Source: Circinella minor
Taxonomy: Eukaryota; Mucoromycota; Mucoromycetes; Mucorales; Lichtheimiaceae
Length of the DNA: 64,000 nt
Assembly: GCA_016758965.1 (NCBI GenBank)
Contig: JAEPRB010000017.1
Coordinates: 186,001 to 250,000 of the forward strand
Direction of reading: 5' to 3'
The translations under genes were made by a program, and so were the position numbers. Below, in pieces: positions 1 to 12,583 of the stretch. The notes under the pieces were generated by a model, which saw only the letters and a list, made by a program, of their open reading frames with translations, was not told the DNA's origin and did no database searches. Numbering within the stretch: position 1 is the stretch's first letter; the number at the start of each line of letters is the position of its first letter.

Positions 1-40
1 TTGTTGACGATTGATCTTGCTGGGTTTTTGATTTACCCAT
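1..40 (-). CDS. 5' end of an unidentified minus-strand gene (partial)
   Basis: Reading leftwards from position 40, an ATG opens a frame that stays open to the window edge and begins MGKSKTQQDQSST. Upstream of it on the same strand is a pyrimidine-rich stretch (about 68-100) followed by an A-rich leader, the usual look of a fungal transcription start. Only 13 residues are visible, too few to name a family. The same bases read rightwards could be the last 17 codons of a plus-strand gene ending at 54, but the leader layout favours the minus strand. If correct, it is divergent from the PNS1 gene. Confidence 0.35.
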   Translation of the reverse strand, partial: MGKSKTQQDQSST

Positions 41-638
41 TTGTTACTTTTTAATTTGAAGTACGAAAAAAAAGAAAGAAAAGGGGGAAGTAGAAGGTTG
101 TTTATAGAAACCTAAAGAAGGGTAATAAAATTATTAAAACAAAATAATAGTCGAAAATTAAAAAAGAGGTATTGGAACACAAAAACACAAAAAGAAATAA
201 AAGAAAGAGAACTTACTTGTTACTGCTCAGCGCCCAACAAAAAAAAAAGTGGAGAGGCCACTCTTAGTCACCTGAATCGCATAGTTGCAAGTCGCATTAT
301 AAAATATTTTGGTCAGCAATAATCCTTCAAAATCCAGACAAAATTAAGTTGACAACTTCGATCTTAGTCTTGTAAATAAAAATAAAAAAAAGGGGGGGAG
401 GGGTTTGGGGTAACAGAAGAGGTTAAACCATTACAGCGAAACTGCGAATCAAGAATTACCCGACGATTTTGTTTTGCTTTTTTTTTTTTTTAAGCTGGGA
501 TTATCGGCATGTCATTTTTTTATGCATGCAATATACATTCAATGGAGGCCAGAAAAAATAAAATATAATTTATTTTTCTTCTCTTCTATTTTACAACTCT
601 TCTTTCTTCTTCTTTTACTTTAAAATTATATATTAATA
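41..638. promoter_or_regulatory. Intergenic region, probably a divergent promoter
   Basis: No credible reading frame. AT-rich with homopolymer runs, including a T run near 478-493. It lies between the possible minus-strand start at 40 and the PNS1 start at 639. A pyrimidine-rich stretch at 578-620 directly precedes the PNS1 ATG and probably marks its transcription start. Confidence 0.4.
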
Positions 639-2302
639 ATGGAGCAATATTCAAAGAAGGAGGGTGAGAATTCAACTTATTATCCACCTCCACCACAACC
701 ACAAGGTTATTCTAATACTCCACCCACATATGATTATAACAATTACGCGACACCTCCACCTCCACCAGATCAACAACATCATTCACCTCTACAACAACCT
801 TATTATAATGGTGAACAAGTTGAAAAAGCAGTTCGTCCTTCCAGTGGATGGAAAGATATATGGGCTACAATATTATGGCTTCTTAATCTTGGCGCGTAAT
901 TATCATTGTTCAATTCTATTTTATATTTTATTCTATATAATGAATTTATAAATGAAAAGACTAAATATGTATGTAAAGATTCATAGGTGTATCTGTTTTA
1001 GCCTTACGTACATATCATCAAAACAGTTCATCATTTGGAAGTGTTAACTCTTCTACTCAATATTCTGGTACTGTATTTGGTACTGGTGCTTTTCAAATAT
1101 TTGGCTTAGCAGCTGTAGTTGGTTTTGGTTTAAGTTTTCTTTATCTCTTACTTGCAAATGCGTAAGTATTATTTTTTATTACGTATTTAATCATTTGATT
1201 TGTTTATTGTTTTGTTTTTTCTTGACTATCCTGACTTCAGAAAAGAAAATTGTTATGATTTACCGTTTTGCCTATGAAAACAACTCCACTCACATGAACA
1301 TTTAATTTTTTGGGTTACATATATGTATTATAGATTTCCTCGCATCATGATTATTATAACGTTTATTGGCAGTATCATTGTTTATTTCGGAGTTACCATT
1401 TATTATTTTACACAACATTATTATTCAGCAGCAATCGTATTCTTGATCTTTTCATGTTTATATTTACTTGCATTTTGGTGGTGGAGAAGTAGGATACCCT
1501 TTGCTACAGGTAAATTGAAAAAAAGTCCGACACAAGATATCATCCCACCTTCCTTTCATTTTTTTTTTGTTTGTTATTTCTATCATCCTACCTCTAATTT
1601 ATATATATTTGACCTTTGGTATCGAAAAAAAAAATGTATTATTAGTAATGTTGGATACAGTATGTCAAATCTGTCGAAAACATCCAAGTTCAATTGTAGC
1701 AGGTGTTATTTCTCTTATTATTCAAACTGCTTTTTCAATTTGGTTCTCGTTGGTTATTGTTGGAGCATACCAAACTTGGTATAGTACAACAAGTAATAAT
1801 GCACGACTCAATCTAGCTATGGTTTTTATTGTGTTTTCATATTATTGGACTTCTCAGGTATGATAGTAATTAAAACCAGGGGAAAGGGGTTCAGAGGTTG
1901 AAAGGGATAGATAGGCCCTTAATTCATACGTGATAAAATAACAAATATTTATGATAAATGTGTAATTTATGATTTATATTATGATATTAATGTAGGTTAT
2001 CTCATATGTTACCCATGTAACATTATCTGGACTTTATGCAACAGTTTACTTTCTAAATGATACAGTCCGTCATCCAATTTTGGGAAGCTTTAAGCGTGCA
2101 ATGACAACAAGTTTTGGATCTATTTGTTTTGGTAGTCTTTTAATTGCTATTGTGAATATGATTCGATATTTCTTGCAGGTTCTTCAAAATAACACTGATA
2201 ACCCAATTTTAAGTTTCTTGGTCTGCATTGTACAATGCATTGTCGGATGTTTCCAAGGCATCTTTGTATGTATATTGTACTTTCTTTTTTTTTTTAGTAT
2301 AC

Positions 2303-2369
<67 letters not shown>

Positions 2370-3132
2370 GTTTGTGTCATGGATATACACTAATATAGCT
2401 TTTTTTATTATTATTGAATGGATGAATTATTATAGGAATGGTTTACTCATTATGCATTTAGTGGTGTAGCTATTTTTGGAGAAGCATTTATTCCTAGCGC
2501 AAGAAGAACATGGAATTTGATGAAAGATCGTGGTATTGATGCTATGATTAATGATTCACTTATTGGAAATGTGCTTTTCATGGGTAAGATGATTATTTTA
2601 TATATTTCATAAATAAATGTTATATAGCAGTGCTAACAATATGATACACACGAATATAGGCGGTTTATTGGTTGGTGTACTTTCTTCATTATTAGGTTTC
2701 ATTTATTTGAAAGCAGCACAACCTGCATTTAATCAGGAAGGTGGTATGACACCTGTTGTTGTTATGGTTTGTTTCTTGATTGGGTCTTCCATGTTTTCAA
2801 CTATTGCTACAGTTATTTCAAGTGGTGTTGCTACTACCTTTGTTTGTTTGGCTGAAGATCCAGATGCCTTACGAAGGTATTTGACTTGATTATTTTTATT
2901 TGTTTATTTGTTTATTATGTATTAAAAAGTTATGTCTTGTACTCATTACTATTAATGTTTATTAATTACGTAGAACTCGACCTGCACTTTTCGAAAAGGT
3001 AAAAAAAAAAAAAAAAAAGCTTATTATTTTTAAAGCATCATTTCTATTGATGTATAGTAAGTTACTAAATATAAACAAATTATATTATTATAGATTCGTG
3101 AGACATATCCCAGAGTCGTTCAAGGTGTTTAA
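639..3132 (+). CDS. PNS1: PNS1-type choline-transporter-like membrane protein
   Basis: Nine exons: 639-895, 979-1161, 1334-1509, 1646-1857, 1996-2265, 2436-2583, 2660-2876, 2974-2998 and 3094-3132, joining into 508 residues. The N-terminus (about 1-70) is a soluble Pro/Tyr/Gln-rich tail typical of fungal Pns1. After SGWKDIWATILWLLNLGAF come about ten hydrophobic segments. The C-terminal half carries family hallmarks: a FGSICFGSLL segment, the reentrant-like NVLFMGGLLVG, and CLAEDPDALRRTRP near the end. The family (CTL/SLC44) sits in the plasma membrane. Choline transport is shown for some animal members, but the substrate of fungal Pns1 is not settled. Intron 1 uses the acceptor at 977-978, which gives LGAFIGVSVLALRTY; the AG just downstream would break the frame. 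Intron 5 (2266-2435) carries a dinucleotide microsatellite. Length matches fungal Pns1 (about 500-550). Confidence 0.93.
2303..2366. repeat. Compound (AT)n(GT)n microsatellite in PNS1 intron 5
   Basis: About 11 AT units (2303-2324) run directly into 21 GT units (2325-2366). The tract lies between the donor at 2266 and the acceptor at 2435, so it does not affect the protein. It is likely to vary in length between strains. Confidence 0.95.
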
Positions 3133-3395
3133 ATAAATAAATAATCATAATTTTACTTACTTAATAATAATAATAATAATAATAATTAAGAAATAACTTT
3201 TTTAACATATTATTTAATCAAAATAAAAATAAAAAACCATTTTTTAATTAATATGCTTTGAAACTTAAACCCAGTTAAAAACCCAATGAAATTTTCTTTT
3301 CTTTTATTTTTTCAGTTTCACTTTTCTTTTTGATCTCTCTCTGTCTTTTTTATTTCCATATAATTTATAAAGAAATACAAAAAAAAAAAAAAAAA

Positions 3396-5040
3396 ATGCA
3401 ATCGAATCGCTTATCAAAAGAAGAATATCGTAAACAAAAAGATTTAGATGCAGCTCGTAAAGCTGGTACAGCACCAGCAGAAGTTGACGATGAAGGCAAT
3501 GAAATCAATCCTCATACCCCACAATTCATGTTAAATGCACCATGGTACGTCGATACCGGTAAAGTCTCTTTAAAGCATCAAAGGGCACCAGAAAAACGAA
3601 AAGGTACCAAATTTGGTGCAGACGATAATTATTGGTACGCAAGAGGTCAACGAGCAGTAAGTATTATTATTCATTTCAGATATATTTTATATATAAAAAA
3701 TAAAAACATTACATACTTACAAAGTATATATTCATTTTAGGGGCCAGCAGCAACTAAATATCGAAAAGGAGCATGTGAAAACTGTGGTGCAATAAGTCAC
3801 AAGACAAGAGATTGTGTTGAACGACCACGCAAAAAAGGTGCTAAATGGAGTGGAAAAAATATTCAAGCAGACGAAATTATTCAAAATCCTGATTTAGATT
3901 GGGACGAAAAAAGAGATCGATGGAACGGTTATGATCCTAGAGAACATGACAAGGTTATTGAAGAATATGAAAAGATAGAAGAAGCTCGACGAGCGAATAA
4001 AGCAACTGAATTGGATAAACAAGGACCAACAACTACATCTGAAGCAAAGAAGCTTGCGCGTGTGTCAGACGATGAAGATGATGAAGATGATGGAGATAAA
4101 TATGCAGATCAAGCTGATATGCCTGGACAACATGTTAATACAAAGACAAGAACAACAATTCGTAATTTAAGGTATTAATTATTATTATTATTATTAGTAT
4201 TACTATTAGTATTAGTAATATATATATATATACATATATATATATGTATGTGTGTGTGTGTAAGTGATGAGTTTATTGATAACTAATACCATTTTTTTAA
4301 AAAATACACCATAGAATTCGTGAAGATACCGCTAAATATTTAATGAATTTGGATACTGAATCAGCTTATTATGATCCAAAAACTCGTTCTATGCGTGATA
4401 ATCCACTCAAAGACAGACCATCCGAAGATGCTCCATTCCCTGGCGATAATTTCGTACGATACAGTGGTGATACTCCTGATATGGCTAAAGTACAATTATT
4501 TGCTTGGCAAGCTGCAGATAGAGGCACAGATGTTCATTTACAAGCAAACCCAACACAAGTTGCCATTTTACATAAAGAATATGAAGGAAAGAAGGATAAG
4601 GTCCGCGAAACAACACACAAGAATATTCTCGAAAAATATGGTGGTGAAGAACATTTGGATGCACCACCCAAAGAATTATTGTTGGCACAAACAGAAAATT
4701 ATGTTGAATACTCACGAACGGGTCGAGTTATCAAGGGTCAAGAAAAATCAAAGGCAAGATCAAAATACGAAGAAGATGGTAAGTTTTTTCTATAACTATC
4801 ACTACTATTTTTATGTTGATTTGTATATCAATTGATATTGTTTTGTTAACCACTATTACTATTATTATTATAGTGTTTACCAACAATCACACAAGTGTAT
4901 GGGGCTCATATTGGCTGGATGGTAAATGGGGCTATGGTTGTTGTCGGTCCTTTGTACATAATTCATATTGTACTGGTGCTGCTGGTATTGAAGCCCACAA
5001 AGCATCAGAAGAATTCTCACGAGGAAAGCTGACGGCTTAA
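3396..5040 (+). CDS. SLU7: Pre-mRNA splicing factor SLU7
   Basis: Four exons, 3396-3656, 3741-4171, 4315-4778 and 4874-5040, give 440 residues. SLU7 is a second-step splicing factor that helps select the 3' splice site in the nucleus. A CCHC zinc knuckle is visible: C99, C102, H107, C112 ([14 protein letters not shown]). Other family marks are NAPWYVDTG near residue 50, [19 protein letters not shown] after the knuckle, [20 protein letters not shown] in the middle, and the C-terminal VWGSYW segment. An acidic stretch ([10 protein letters not shown]) precedes exon 3. The ATG directly follows a run of about 18 A, and the original frame upstream of it has no better start. It is 263 bp downstream of PNS1 on the same strand. 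Human SLU7 is longer (586); this size is like other fungi. Confidence 0.95.
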
Positions 5041-5695
5041 TGATTACCATTTGTTTTTTTTTAAAAAAGAAATTGTTTTCTCTAAATATATGGTTAAAAA
5101 AAGATATATGACTGTTTTCATTATGTTTTTTGACTTATTATTAAGCTATAGAAGCTATCAAGCTTATTTTTATAAAATATTTTGCATAAAGAGCATAAAA
5201 AAGATATGACATTTTATATATATGGATATAATATAAGGAACTCAATTGGTTTGGCATCTTTTTCTAGTCAGTATTGAGCATATATACATAGCATTTAGAA
5301 AGAGATAGCACTTTCTTTTTGTCCCAGAGGATTCCAGTCTCTTCTCTCAAGCTTTTGTTTGAAGAAGTTTGTCGTATTTTAAAAATAGAGTAACCAACAA
5401 CGCAATTTACAACTTTACAACCATTTTCATGCTAAATCACTTATGTCCATGTAAACAGTGATGTTCTAATTATATGTGCTATAAATAATTAAAAAAAATG
5501 TTATATAAATAACAGAGTGTTTTGCAACAAAATAAGTTAACTGTGATGAAAATGTTGTAATAATATAGTCGATGCAATTCTTGGCTATCGGGTTACACTC
5601 CGCTATTACTTGGTATAGTGTATTATATCTGTGCAACAAACTAAACTTTCTATTCTTAGTTCTTTTTTTTTTTTATTTCCTTTAACTATAACAAA
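5041..5695. other. Intergenic, SLU7 3' to ABP1 5'
   Basis: No open frame with coding character. AT-rich with poly-T near 5663-5674 just before the ABP1 start. It presumably holds the SLU7 3' UTR and the ABP1 promoter. Confidence 0.5.
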
Positions 5696-8492
5696 ATGAG
5701 TTTGCATGTAAATTTTTCAACACATGGACAAGACTTAAAGAATGCTTATAATGCTGTTTTAAGTGATAACGACCCAACCGACTGGCTTATATATTCTTAT
5801 GATAAGGGCACCAATGACCTTCGCGTGCAAGGATCTGGCGGTACTTCTCTTATTTTTGCCTTATATTATTTTTTACACATATAACACGACAGTTATATAC
5901 AGATACGAAAAAAAAAGCTTCTCGATCCTCATCAATTATTATGTTATATTTTTTTAGATGGTGGTCTCGAAGAACTCAATGATGAATTTAGTGACGGAAA
6001 AATTCAGTTTGCTTATGCTCGAGTTATTGACCCAAATACAGAATTACCAAAATATGTCTTCATCGCTTGGGTATAACTTTTGGTCTTTTTTCGTTATTTA
6101 TTTTTCACTTTGTAAAAAAAAAAGGTTTATATGGTTTTTGATAGCTAAAAAAAACATGTTATGTATTAAAAATAGTGTGGTAGTGGTGTACCAGAAACAC
6201 GTAAAGGTTTCTTTAACTCACATTTAATCGAAGTCGAGAACTTTTTTAAAGTAAGAAATATTGGATATGTTTTGTTATTTTTTCGTTTTAGGTGGAAGGA
6301 TATAGAAGATTTTAAAAGAGAAAGAAGAAAAGAAAGAGTGGGAAATAATAGAGAATTAATAATGTATCTTTATGGTTTTTTTTTCGATATAATAGAACTT
6401 TCATGTTCAAATTAATGCTCGTGATGAGGTATAGTAATAATAATAACGAGGAACCTGATGGTGTAATATGTATAAATTAATTACTGACTGAAAATAAAAA
6501 AAATCAATTAGGCGGATGTTGAGCCGGATCTTATTATGAAGCGTGTCTCCGAATCATCCGGCGCTAAATACAGTGTGCATAAAGAACAACGACGAGCACA
6601 ACCAGCTGTTACTCCAGTAGTAAGTGTAAACAAAGTAAAGAAACAAGCTTCTGGTTGTTAATGAAAGAAAGGTTGCTAAGTGACAAAATAATTATATAGA
6701 ACTCTGTATACAAAAAGACAGAAGTTCCAGATATTGCTGCTATGCAGCGTGAATCTATGAAAAAGGATGGTCCACCTGCTCCTGTCGTAAGTTATCAATA
6801 TGGGAAAAGAAAGGCAGACATATCATTTGTGTATATAAGGACGATGATTGGTAATCAAATGATGGATTGTGGAATTTCAATATTATAGGGTACAAACTAC
6901 AAACCTGTTCAAACAATCCCTAAACCATTAGCAAACCGATGGAATACTGCAACTCAACAAGATTCTGGTGCAGCTGCAGTACGTGCTGAACGTGAAAAGG
7001 CCGAACGGGAAGCCCGAGAACGTGAAGAACAATTGGCACGTGAACAACTTGAAAGAAATCGCGCACTTGAAGACCAAGAGCGTCAACGTGCTGCTCAACA
7101 ACAGCAACAAGAAGAGGAAGATGGTTTAAAACATGCTGCTGCTGCAAGAGAAATTGCTGCTCAAAGAGATCGAGAAGCTGTAGCAGCTGCAGTTGCTCAA
7201 CGTGAACAAGAAGAAGCACATCAACGCGAAGCTGAAGAGGCTCGATTACGTCAAGAACAACATGATGCTGAAGCTGCTGCTGCTGCTGAAGAACAAAGAC
7301 GACGTGAACAAGAACAAGAAATTGAACGTCAACGAGCAGAACAACAGAGATTGGATGATGAAAGAAGACAAAGAGAAGAACAAGAAAGATTGGAACAGGA
7401 AAGATTACAGGTATAAAAAAAAGATCAAAAAGAATATCATGGGCAATTTTGGTGTATATGCATACTTGTACTTTCTATTTACCATGTAATGATATTTATA
7501 GCAAGAACAAGAAGCTGCACGTCAAACCGAACAAGCTGCTCAACATCAACAAACAGAACAAGTAAGTATATGAGTCTACCTATAAGTTTATCATATTTTT
7601 AATGCTACCTTTATATTTTATTTTTGCTATTTCTCAGACTCCTGTTGCAAGTGATCAAGGTCATACAACACAAGGTGTTTCTGCTGTCGTACTTTTTGGC
7701 TATGCCGCAGGTAAAATAATAATAATAAGAAGAAAAATATATCAAAGAATTTTATTTAATAAACTTGAGAAAAACAATCATATAGGTGAAGCCAATGAAA
7801 TGACTCTTGTTGAAGGAGAAGTTGTTGTACAAATTGACCAAGTGGATGAAGGATGGTGGTATGGTGTTAGTGAAGATGGCAAGAAGCAAGGACTTTTCCC
7901 TGGTAAGTTCCACCAAAAAAATGGAATCATGTTTTTCTTTAGACGATAAACTTTTTTGCTAACTTATTATATGTTTAATTACCGTTATAGCAAATTATGT
8001 GCAACTCTTAGAAGAGGAACAACAGGTATGAATTTATATGGGAGCTAACTTTTTTCGCTTTATATAGTTGTTAAGGGTAAGATCGAATTAATCAAATTTA
8101 TATATAATATGTATATTATAAATTTCTAGTCCCAAACAAAAGCATCACCACCTGCTGCTCCTTCTGCTCCTTCTGCCCCTTCTGCTCCTGCTGCTAGATC
8201 ACCTTCTCCTGTCCAACAGGATCAAGGTCATACAGCGATTGCCTTATATGACTATACCGCTGGTGAAGATAATGAAATCTCTTTCAAGGAAAATCAAACT
8301 ATTACACACATCGAATTTGTAAGTGAAGACTGGTGGCAAGGTGTTGCTGCGGATGGAAAGTCAGTCGGCTTATTCCCAGGTATGTATTTGTTTTTCTTGT
8401 TTCAGGAATGTGTGAAATGATGTGCATCAACTAATTTATGGATATGTATACTTCCAATAGCTAACCATGTCGAACTTCAACAACAACATTAA
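5696..8492 (+). CDS. ABP1: Actin-binding protein Abp1 (drebrin/debrin-like), ADF-H plus two SH3 domains
   Basis: Thirteen exons: 5696-5840, 5958-6070, 6176-6250, 6396-6428, 6512-6619, 6700-6786, 6889-7410, 7502-7561, 7638-7710, 7786-7902, 7991-8025, 8130-8379 and 8461-8492, giving 549 residues. Residues 1-135 form an ADF/cofilin-homology domain (DWLIYSYDKGTNDLRVQGSG...YVFIAWCGSGVPETRKG). Residues about 200-385 are a Glu/Arg/Gln/Ala-rich helical rod. Two SH3 domains follow, about 394-455 and 489-545, each with the ALYDY-like and GLFPANYV/GLFPANHV signatures. A Pro/Ala/Ser linker separates them. Abp1 proteins act at cortical actin patches, activating Arp2/3 and recruiting endocytic partners through SH3. 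Two SH3 domains differ from the single one in budding yeast but occur in other fungi. The many small exons are unusual within this window. Confidence 0.93.
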
Positions 8493-9738
8493 AGCAAAAA
8501 CTAAGACAAAACCATCACTTTATGTCTCATGTACATCTAAACCTATCCCCTCTTTTATTCTTTCATTTCTTCTGTCGTTATCTTTCTATCTAACACTCAA
8601 GAACTATATAAACATACATCATTCCCTCCAACATAAAATAAAAATGTATAACTTTTGAAGAATATATTATATATTAAACAAAATAAATAACTCTTATACG
8701 ATGTATACAGACCCAAACCATCATTTGCCAAAAGCTGAAAACACTTTACAGCTGTCCAACCCGGTAATCAGCAGTATATGATAATGATTAAAAAGCCTGA
8801 GCTATATATGAAAAAAAAAGTATACTCCAAGTTTTTGAAAGTGAATGTCAGTTGGGTTTTTGAACTGTTGTCGAGTGTCTTTTTGTTTTTGTTTTTTTTG
8901 TTTTTTTTTTATTCAGTGGGACATAGATGTTATCCTGTGTACTTTATTTTTACCTTTAGAATTTAAAATCTTGTAACCACACTCGGACAAAACTCTGAAA
9001 GCTATGAGCTCGATGAAAATTTCTGTTCTTTCAATAAGCAAACCACAACATCTGTTAAGAATATGCAAATTCACATAATCTATAATACAAAAACCTTTTA
9101 AGTTCATGTCAAGAGGCTTTCATAGTATTCATTATTTCAAATCTGGTTACTTTTAATTGTGTCGATAAGAATAGTATCGTCCTTTAAAATATAAAACCAA
9201 ATCCATTTTTTCAATGGAAGGATATTGACTCTATCAAATGGTACTCCATAAATTTAACATGCCACATTTAATGGTGTAGGTAGTGGTTGGCTACAAAAGA
9301 TGCATTTTTTGGTGACTGTAGGCATAATGAAGAAAAAAGCTTTGGCGAAATTTTACTAACCATGAAAACATACAACATATTTAATCTGCTCGGTTTTAGA
9401 TGTAAACAGGTACGGATATAAATTTTTGTCGTCATTTTGTATCATATATAATCCATTAATATCCTGTCTCGGTATGCATGAATGGTTTAAAACGATGATA
9501 AACGTACACATGATATGTGACCTAGAAAAAATTATTGGTAGTGCCACACTAGAATAAAATGCATTAAAAATATGGTACTTTTCTGACCAATTTGTAAATG
9601 ATTGATTGATTTATAAACTGGTGTTGCTTTATGTTTGAGATACAAGAAAAAAATTAATATTCAGTTATTTTTGGTCAAAAAGTAATAGTGGATGAATAAA
9701 AGATGTTGATTGGATTGAGTTGTTAATGAAAAAAAATT
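8493..9738. other. Convergent intergenic region, ABP1 3' / UBX-protein 3'
   Basis: No credible gene. Short frames here (for example 8467-8658) lie in the ABP1 3' end or lack any family character. No repeat structure was seen beyond T runs near 8880-8910. Confidence 0.5.
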
Positions 9739-9956
9739 TTATGCGGTGTAGCTAAGTACAAGGGCAGAAGATGGGACCAAATCTAAACAAAGAGTACAGT
9801 ATGATTAATAAGAGTGACAAAGGAAACCCCCGTTTACTAAATTTTTTTTTTCATAAAACAAGTACGTAATAATTTTAACTTACTCAGCTCTTTCAATGTC
9901 TTGTTCAAATCATCTTCTCCGAAAGTTTTCCTATAGTATCCATTCTGATTAGTATC

Positions 9957-9994
<38 letters not shown>

Positions 9995-11493
9995 TCTATT
10001 ATCTTCTATTATCTTCTAATTATTCCGCATATACATGCTACATAACATACCTAGGAAATGTCATTGAAAGTGTAAAAGGTCTATCACAACCATTTGATTG
10101 TAAAAATTCATTGACTTGCTTAAGTGTTGTATCAGCTGGAAAAGTATTTGTCAATGGTGCGGTTCCAGGAACTCGAAATTGCAGTCTTGCATCAGTATAT
10201 TCTCTTTTCACACCAGCTGAAGCAGCTGGGGCTGATTGGGCGGAAGCTACTGCTGCTGCTGCTTGGGTTTCTTGTTGTACTCTTTTGGCTGCTTCCCGCT
10301 AAGAATGATAATAGTAATAGATAGCCATTAGATATTATTCAATGCATTCATTCATCTAATCATCATTTTATTACTATCACTTAACATAATAAACAGCATA
10401 AAACATGACAATCATATCCACAATTTGATTATTACCTTTGCGGCTCGTTCCTTTTTATCAGCTTCAATCTGTGCTTTCACTTTTGCTTTCGCAATTCGTT
10501 CTTGTTCCTTTTCACGTTTCTTCTGTTCAAAAGCCTTTTTAATTTCCTTTTCTTCCAAATTTTGCTTGGCAACAGACATATCTTGACCAGCCTTTCTTCG
10601 GATTTTTTCTTCTTGTTTACGCTCAGCTTTCTCTTGTTCGGCTTTCGCGGCTCTTTTTTCGGCGAGACGTGCCTTTAATTCTGCTAATTTAGCCTTTTTC
10701 TCCTCTTCAGTTAAAGGTGCAATCGCTTGAGTACTTTCAGAAAAGTTTTGATGAGATGTTTTGGTAGCATGTCGCTCTGCACTAGCAGCTATAGTATACA
10801 GGTACGTTGATAATAATGAGTTATTCCTGTCTTCCCACTTTCCCAATACGTTGATTTTCCTTTCCTGCTCTTCCTCTCTCATTCTCTTTGCTTATAGTAT
10901 ATATTTTTTGTTTTCTATATTACCATCACGGAAAAGTTTTGAACAATCGTTACAAATTAAACTTTGAGCTGTTTGTTCACCATCCTTGATTTCCCCTAAT
11001 AAGGTTATTAGATGCCTAGTTACGTATAATGCTGAAAAGGAATTACATAATAAGTTACCTTCTTCGTTTCCAGCTGCTGACGATCCTTCTTTTTGTTGTT
11101 CGTCACCAGTTGTTGTTGCTGCAGCACCAAGTGCTTGTTCAGTTGGCTCTTCTGGTTCGTCGGACACATTAGGATTAGCAAGTAACCTTTTTTAAAAAAA
11201 AGTTTCAAGGAGAAATAGAAAGTGAAAGACAGAGGAAAAGAGGTTATTTGCTTGAACAGTTTTAAAAGATAACATTATATTTTGAAACATTCTTACCAAT
11301 CCATAGCAGGTTGAAGTCCTGCACCATTAGTAGCTTTCCATGCTTTTTGACTATCATAGTATATTTTATAATTAGTTTATAAGGCGTTTTCGTTGTTCAG
11401 CAACAGGGACTTCAAAAATTATAAACAGTAATTTTCTTACACTTTTCCACGGGAAAAGCCCATGTCAACCAAAGTATCAATGTCGTTTGCCAT
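9739..11493 (-). CDS. UBXN1/SAKS1-like protein: UBA, C2H2-like finger, coiled coil, UBX
   Basis: Eight exons on the minus strand: 11441-11493, 11297-11350, 11059-11186, 10924-10995, 10436-10788, 10051-10298, 9884-9930 and 9739-9782, giving 332 residues. Residues 1-40 are a UBA domain (DTLVDMGF...ATNGAGLQPAMDWLL), which binds ubiquitin. A finger with C93, C96, H109, H115 follows, then a Lys/Glu-rich helix (about 125-230). A C-terminal UBX domain (about 252-332) carries the FPR loop (SMTFPRKTFGEDD) that docks on Cdc48/p97. The last exon gives NLVPSSALVLSYTA. Such proteins link ubiquitylated substrates to Cdc48 in proteasomal and ER-associated degradation. Spliced and tested exon by exon; all phases agree. 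Intron 6, between 9931 and 10050, contains a (CT)15 run. Confidence 0.88.
9961..9990. repeat. (CT)15 microsatellite inside an intron
   Basis: Fifteen perfect CT units on the plus strand. They fall in the intron between the sixth and seventh exons of the minus-strand UBX gene, where they read as GA. Confidence 0.95.
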
Positions 11494-12583
11494 TTTGGTA
11501 ATAGTAACGGGTGATATAGCTATGACGCGTTCCAAAAGAAAGCAAAAAAAAAAAATATATATATATAAACGAATAATGCGACCTTCCTTTTTAAATTACA
11601 GCTGTGAATTAAATTTATCATGTATCCATTTTTATGCGTTCGTTGCTCTTTTTTCAGGATTCGAGTAAATTCATAAGAAGATAAATTCCTATTACTACAG
11701 GACACTGGCAGCTTGTTTGTCATGATAAAGATTTTATAGAATAATTTTGTTTACGTACCTAACTACTACTGAGAAGGATATGTTACAGATTCAACCAGGA
11801 ACAGAAAGAAATTGAGAGTCTGATGACAGCATTAACTGACATCATATAAAATCATTTGCTCATATCTGCAGTATGGATATATGATTTCTAACAATAGTCT
11901 TCCCAGTAAATGAATGACAATCACCATGGAAACAAGAATGGACTGTTAAAAAAATATTCTAATAATATTTAGTTACAAAATTTAATTTTTAAAGCTTTAA
12001 AAAAGAAATTATTTTTTCTTGTACTTCCTCTGCTTTCGCGTATTTGTAATTGGGTGTTCTATTATAATATAAGACTGACTTAAAGAGACAGAGTATGAAG
12101 ATCCTTTTAAATAGAGTATCAATATTATGTTTCAATACAACATCATAATATTAAAATTTAATAACAGATATAAGGTATTGCCTGTATATGCTAGGACAAG
12201 TTTAATATATGAAAAATATTATTAATGATTAGCCATTTAACATATGTATATATATATATAACTGTTGTAGTACAGGATAAGTGCAAAAAGTCTCACTCTA
12301 ATTAATGTAGTATACTATAAAAAAACATGAAATCATTACTGTCAATTTTTTTTAATATATCATATATTACCAATCTCTTTTACAATAGTCATATATAACG
12401 TAGTGATAGTAAATTCATCCACTATGAGTATTTTTTTCCACACCAATGAAGGTGACTGTATAGGTACTTGTGTTCTGCATTGTTTCATCCAAATTCCGCA
12501 CTCTTTTTTTTTCTAACATCGAATATTATTTGCTGGTACTCCTGCTTCAACTTTTTCTTTCATTTAATAGAGAAAAAGAAAGC
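11494..12583. promoter_or_regulatory. Divergent intergenic region between the UBX gene and the RING gene
   Basis: About 1.1 kb separates two divergent starts (ATG at 11493 minus, 12584 plus). It is very AT-rich and has no credible gene. It presumably holds both promoters. The frame open from 12470 is continuous with the RING protein but adds a low-quality hydrophobic N-terminus, so I treat it as 5' UTR. Confidence 0.5.

Noticed and set aside
1323..1784. Long frame reading through PNS1 intron 3
   Set aside because: The second half is an intron read-through; the family sequence continues only when 1510-1645 is removed.
6920..7219. Leu/Val/Gln-rich minus-strand frame
   Set aside because: It is the mirror of the repetitive coiled-rod exon of Abp1.
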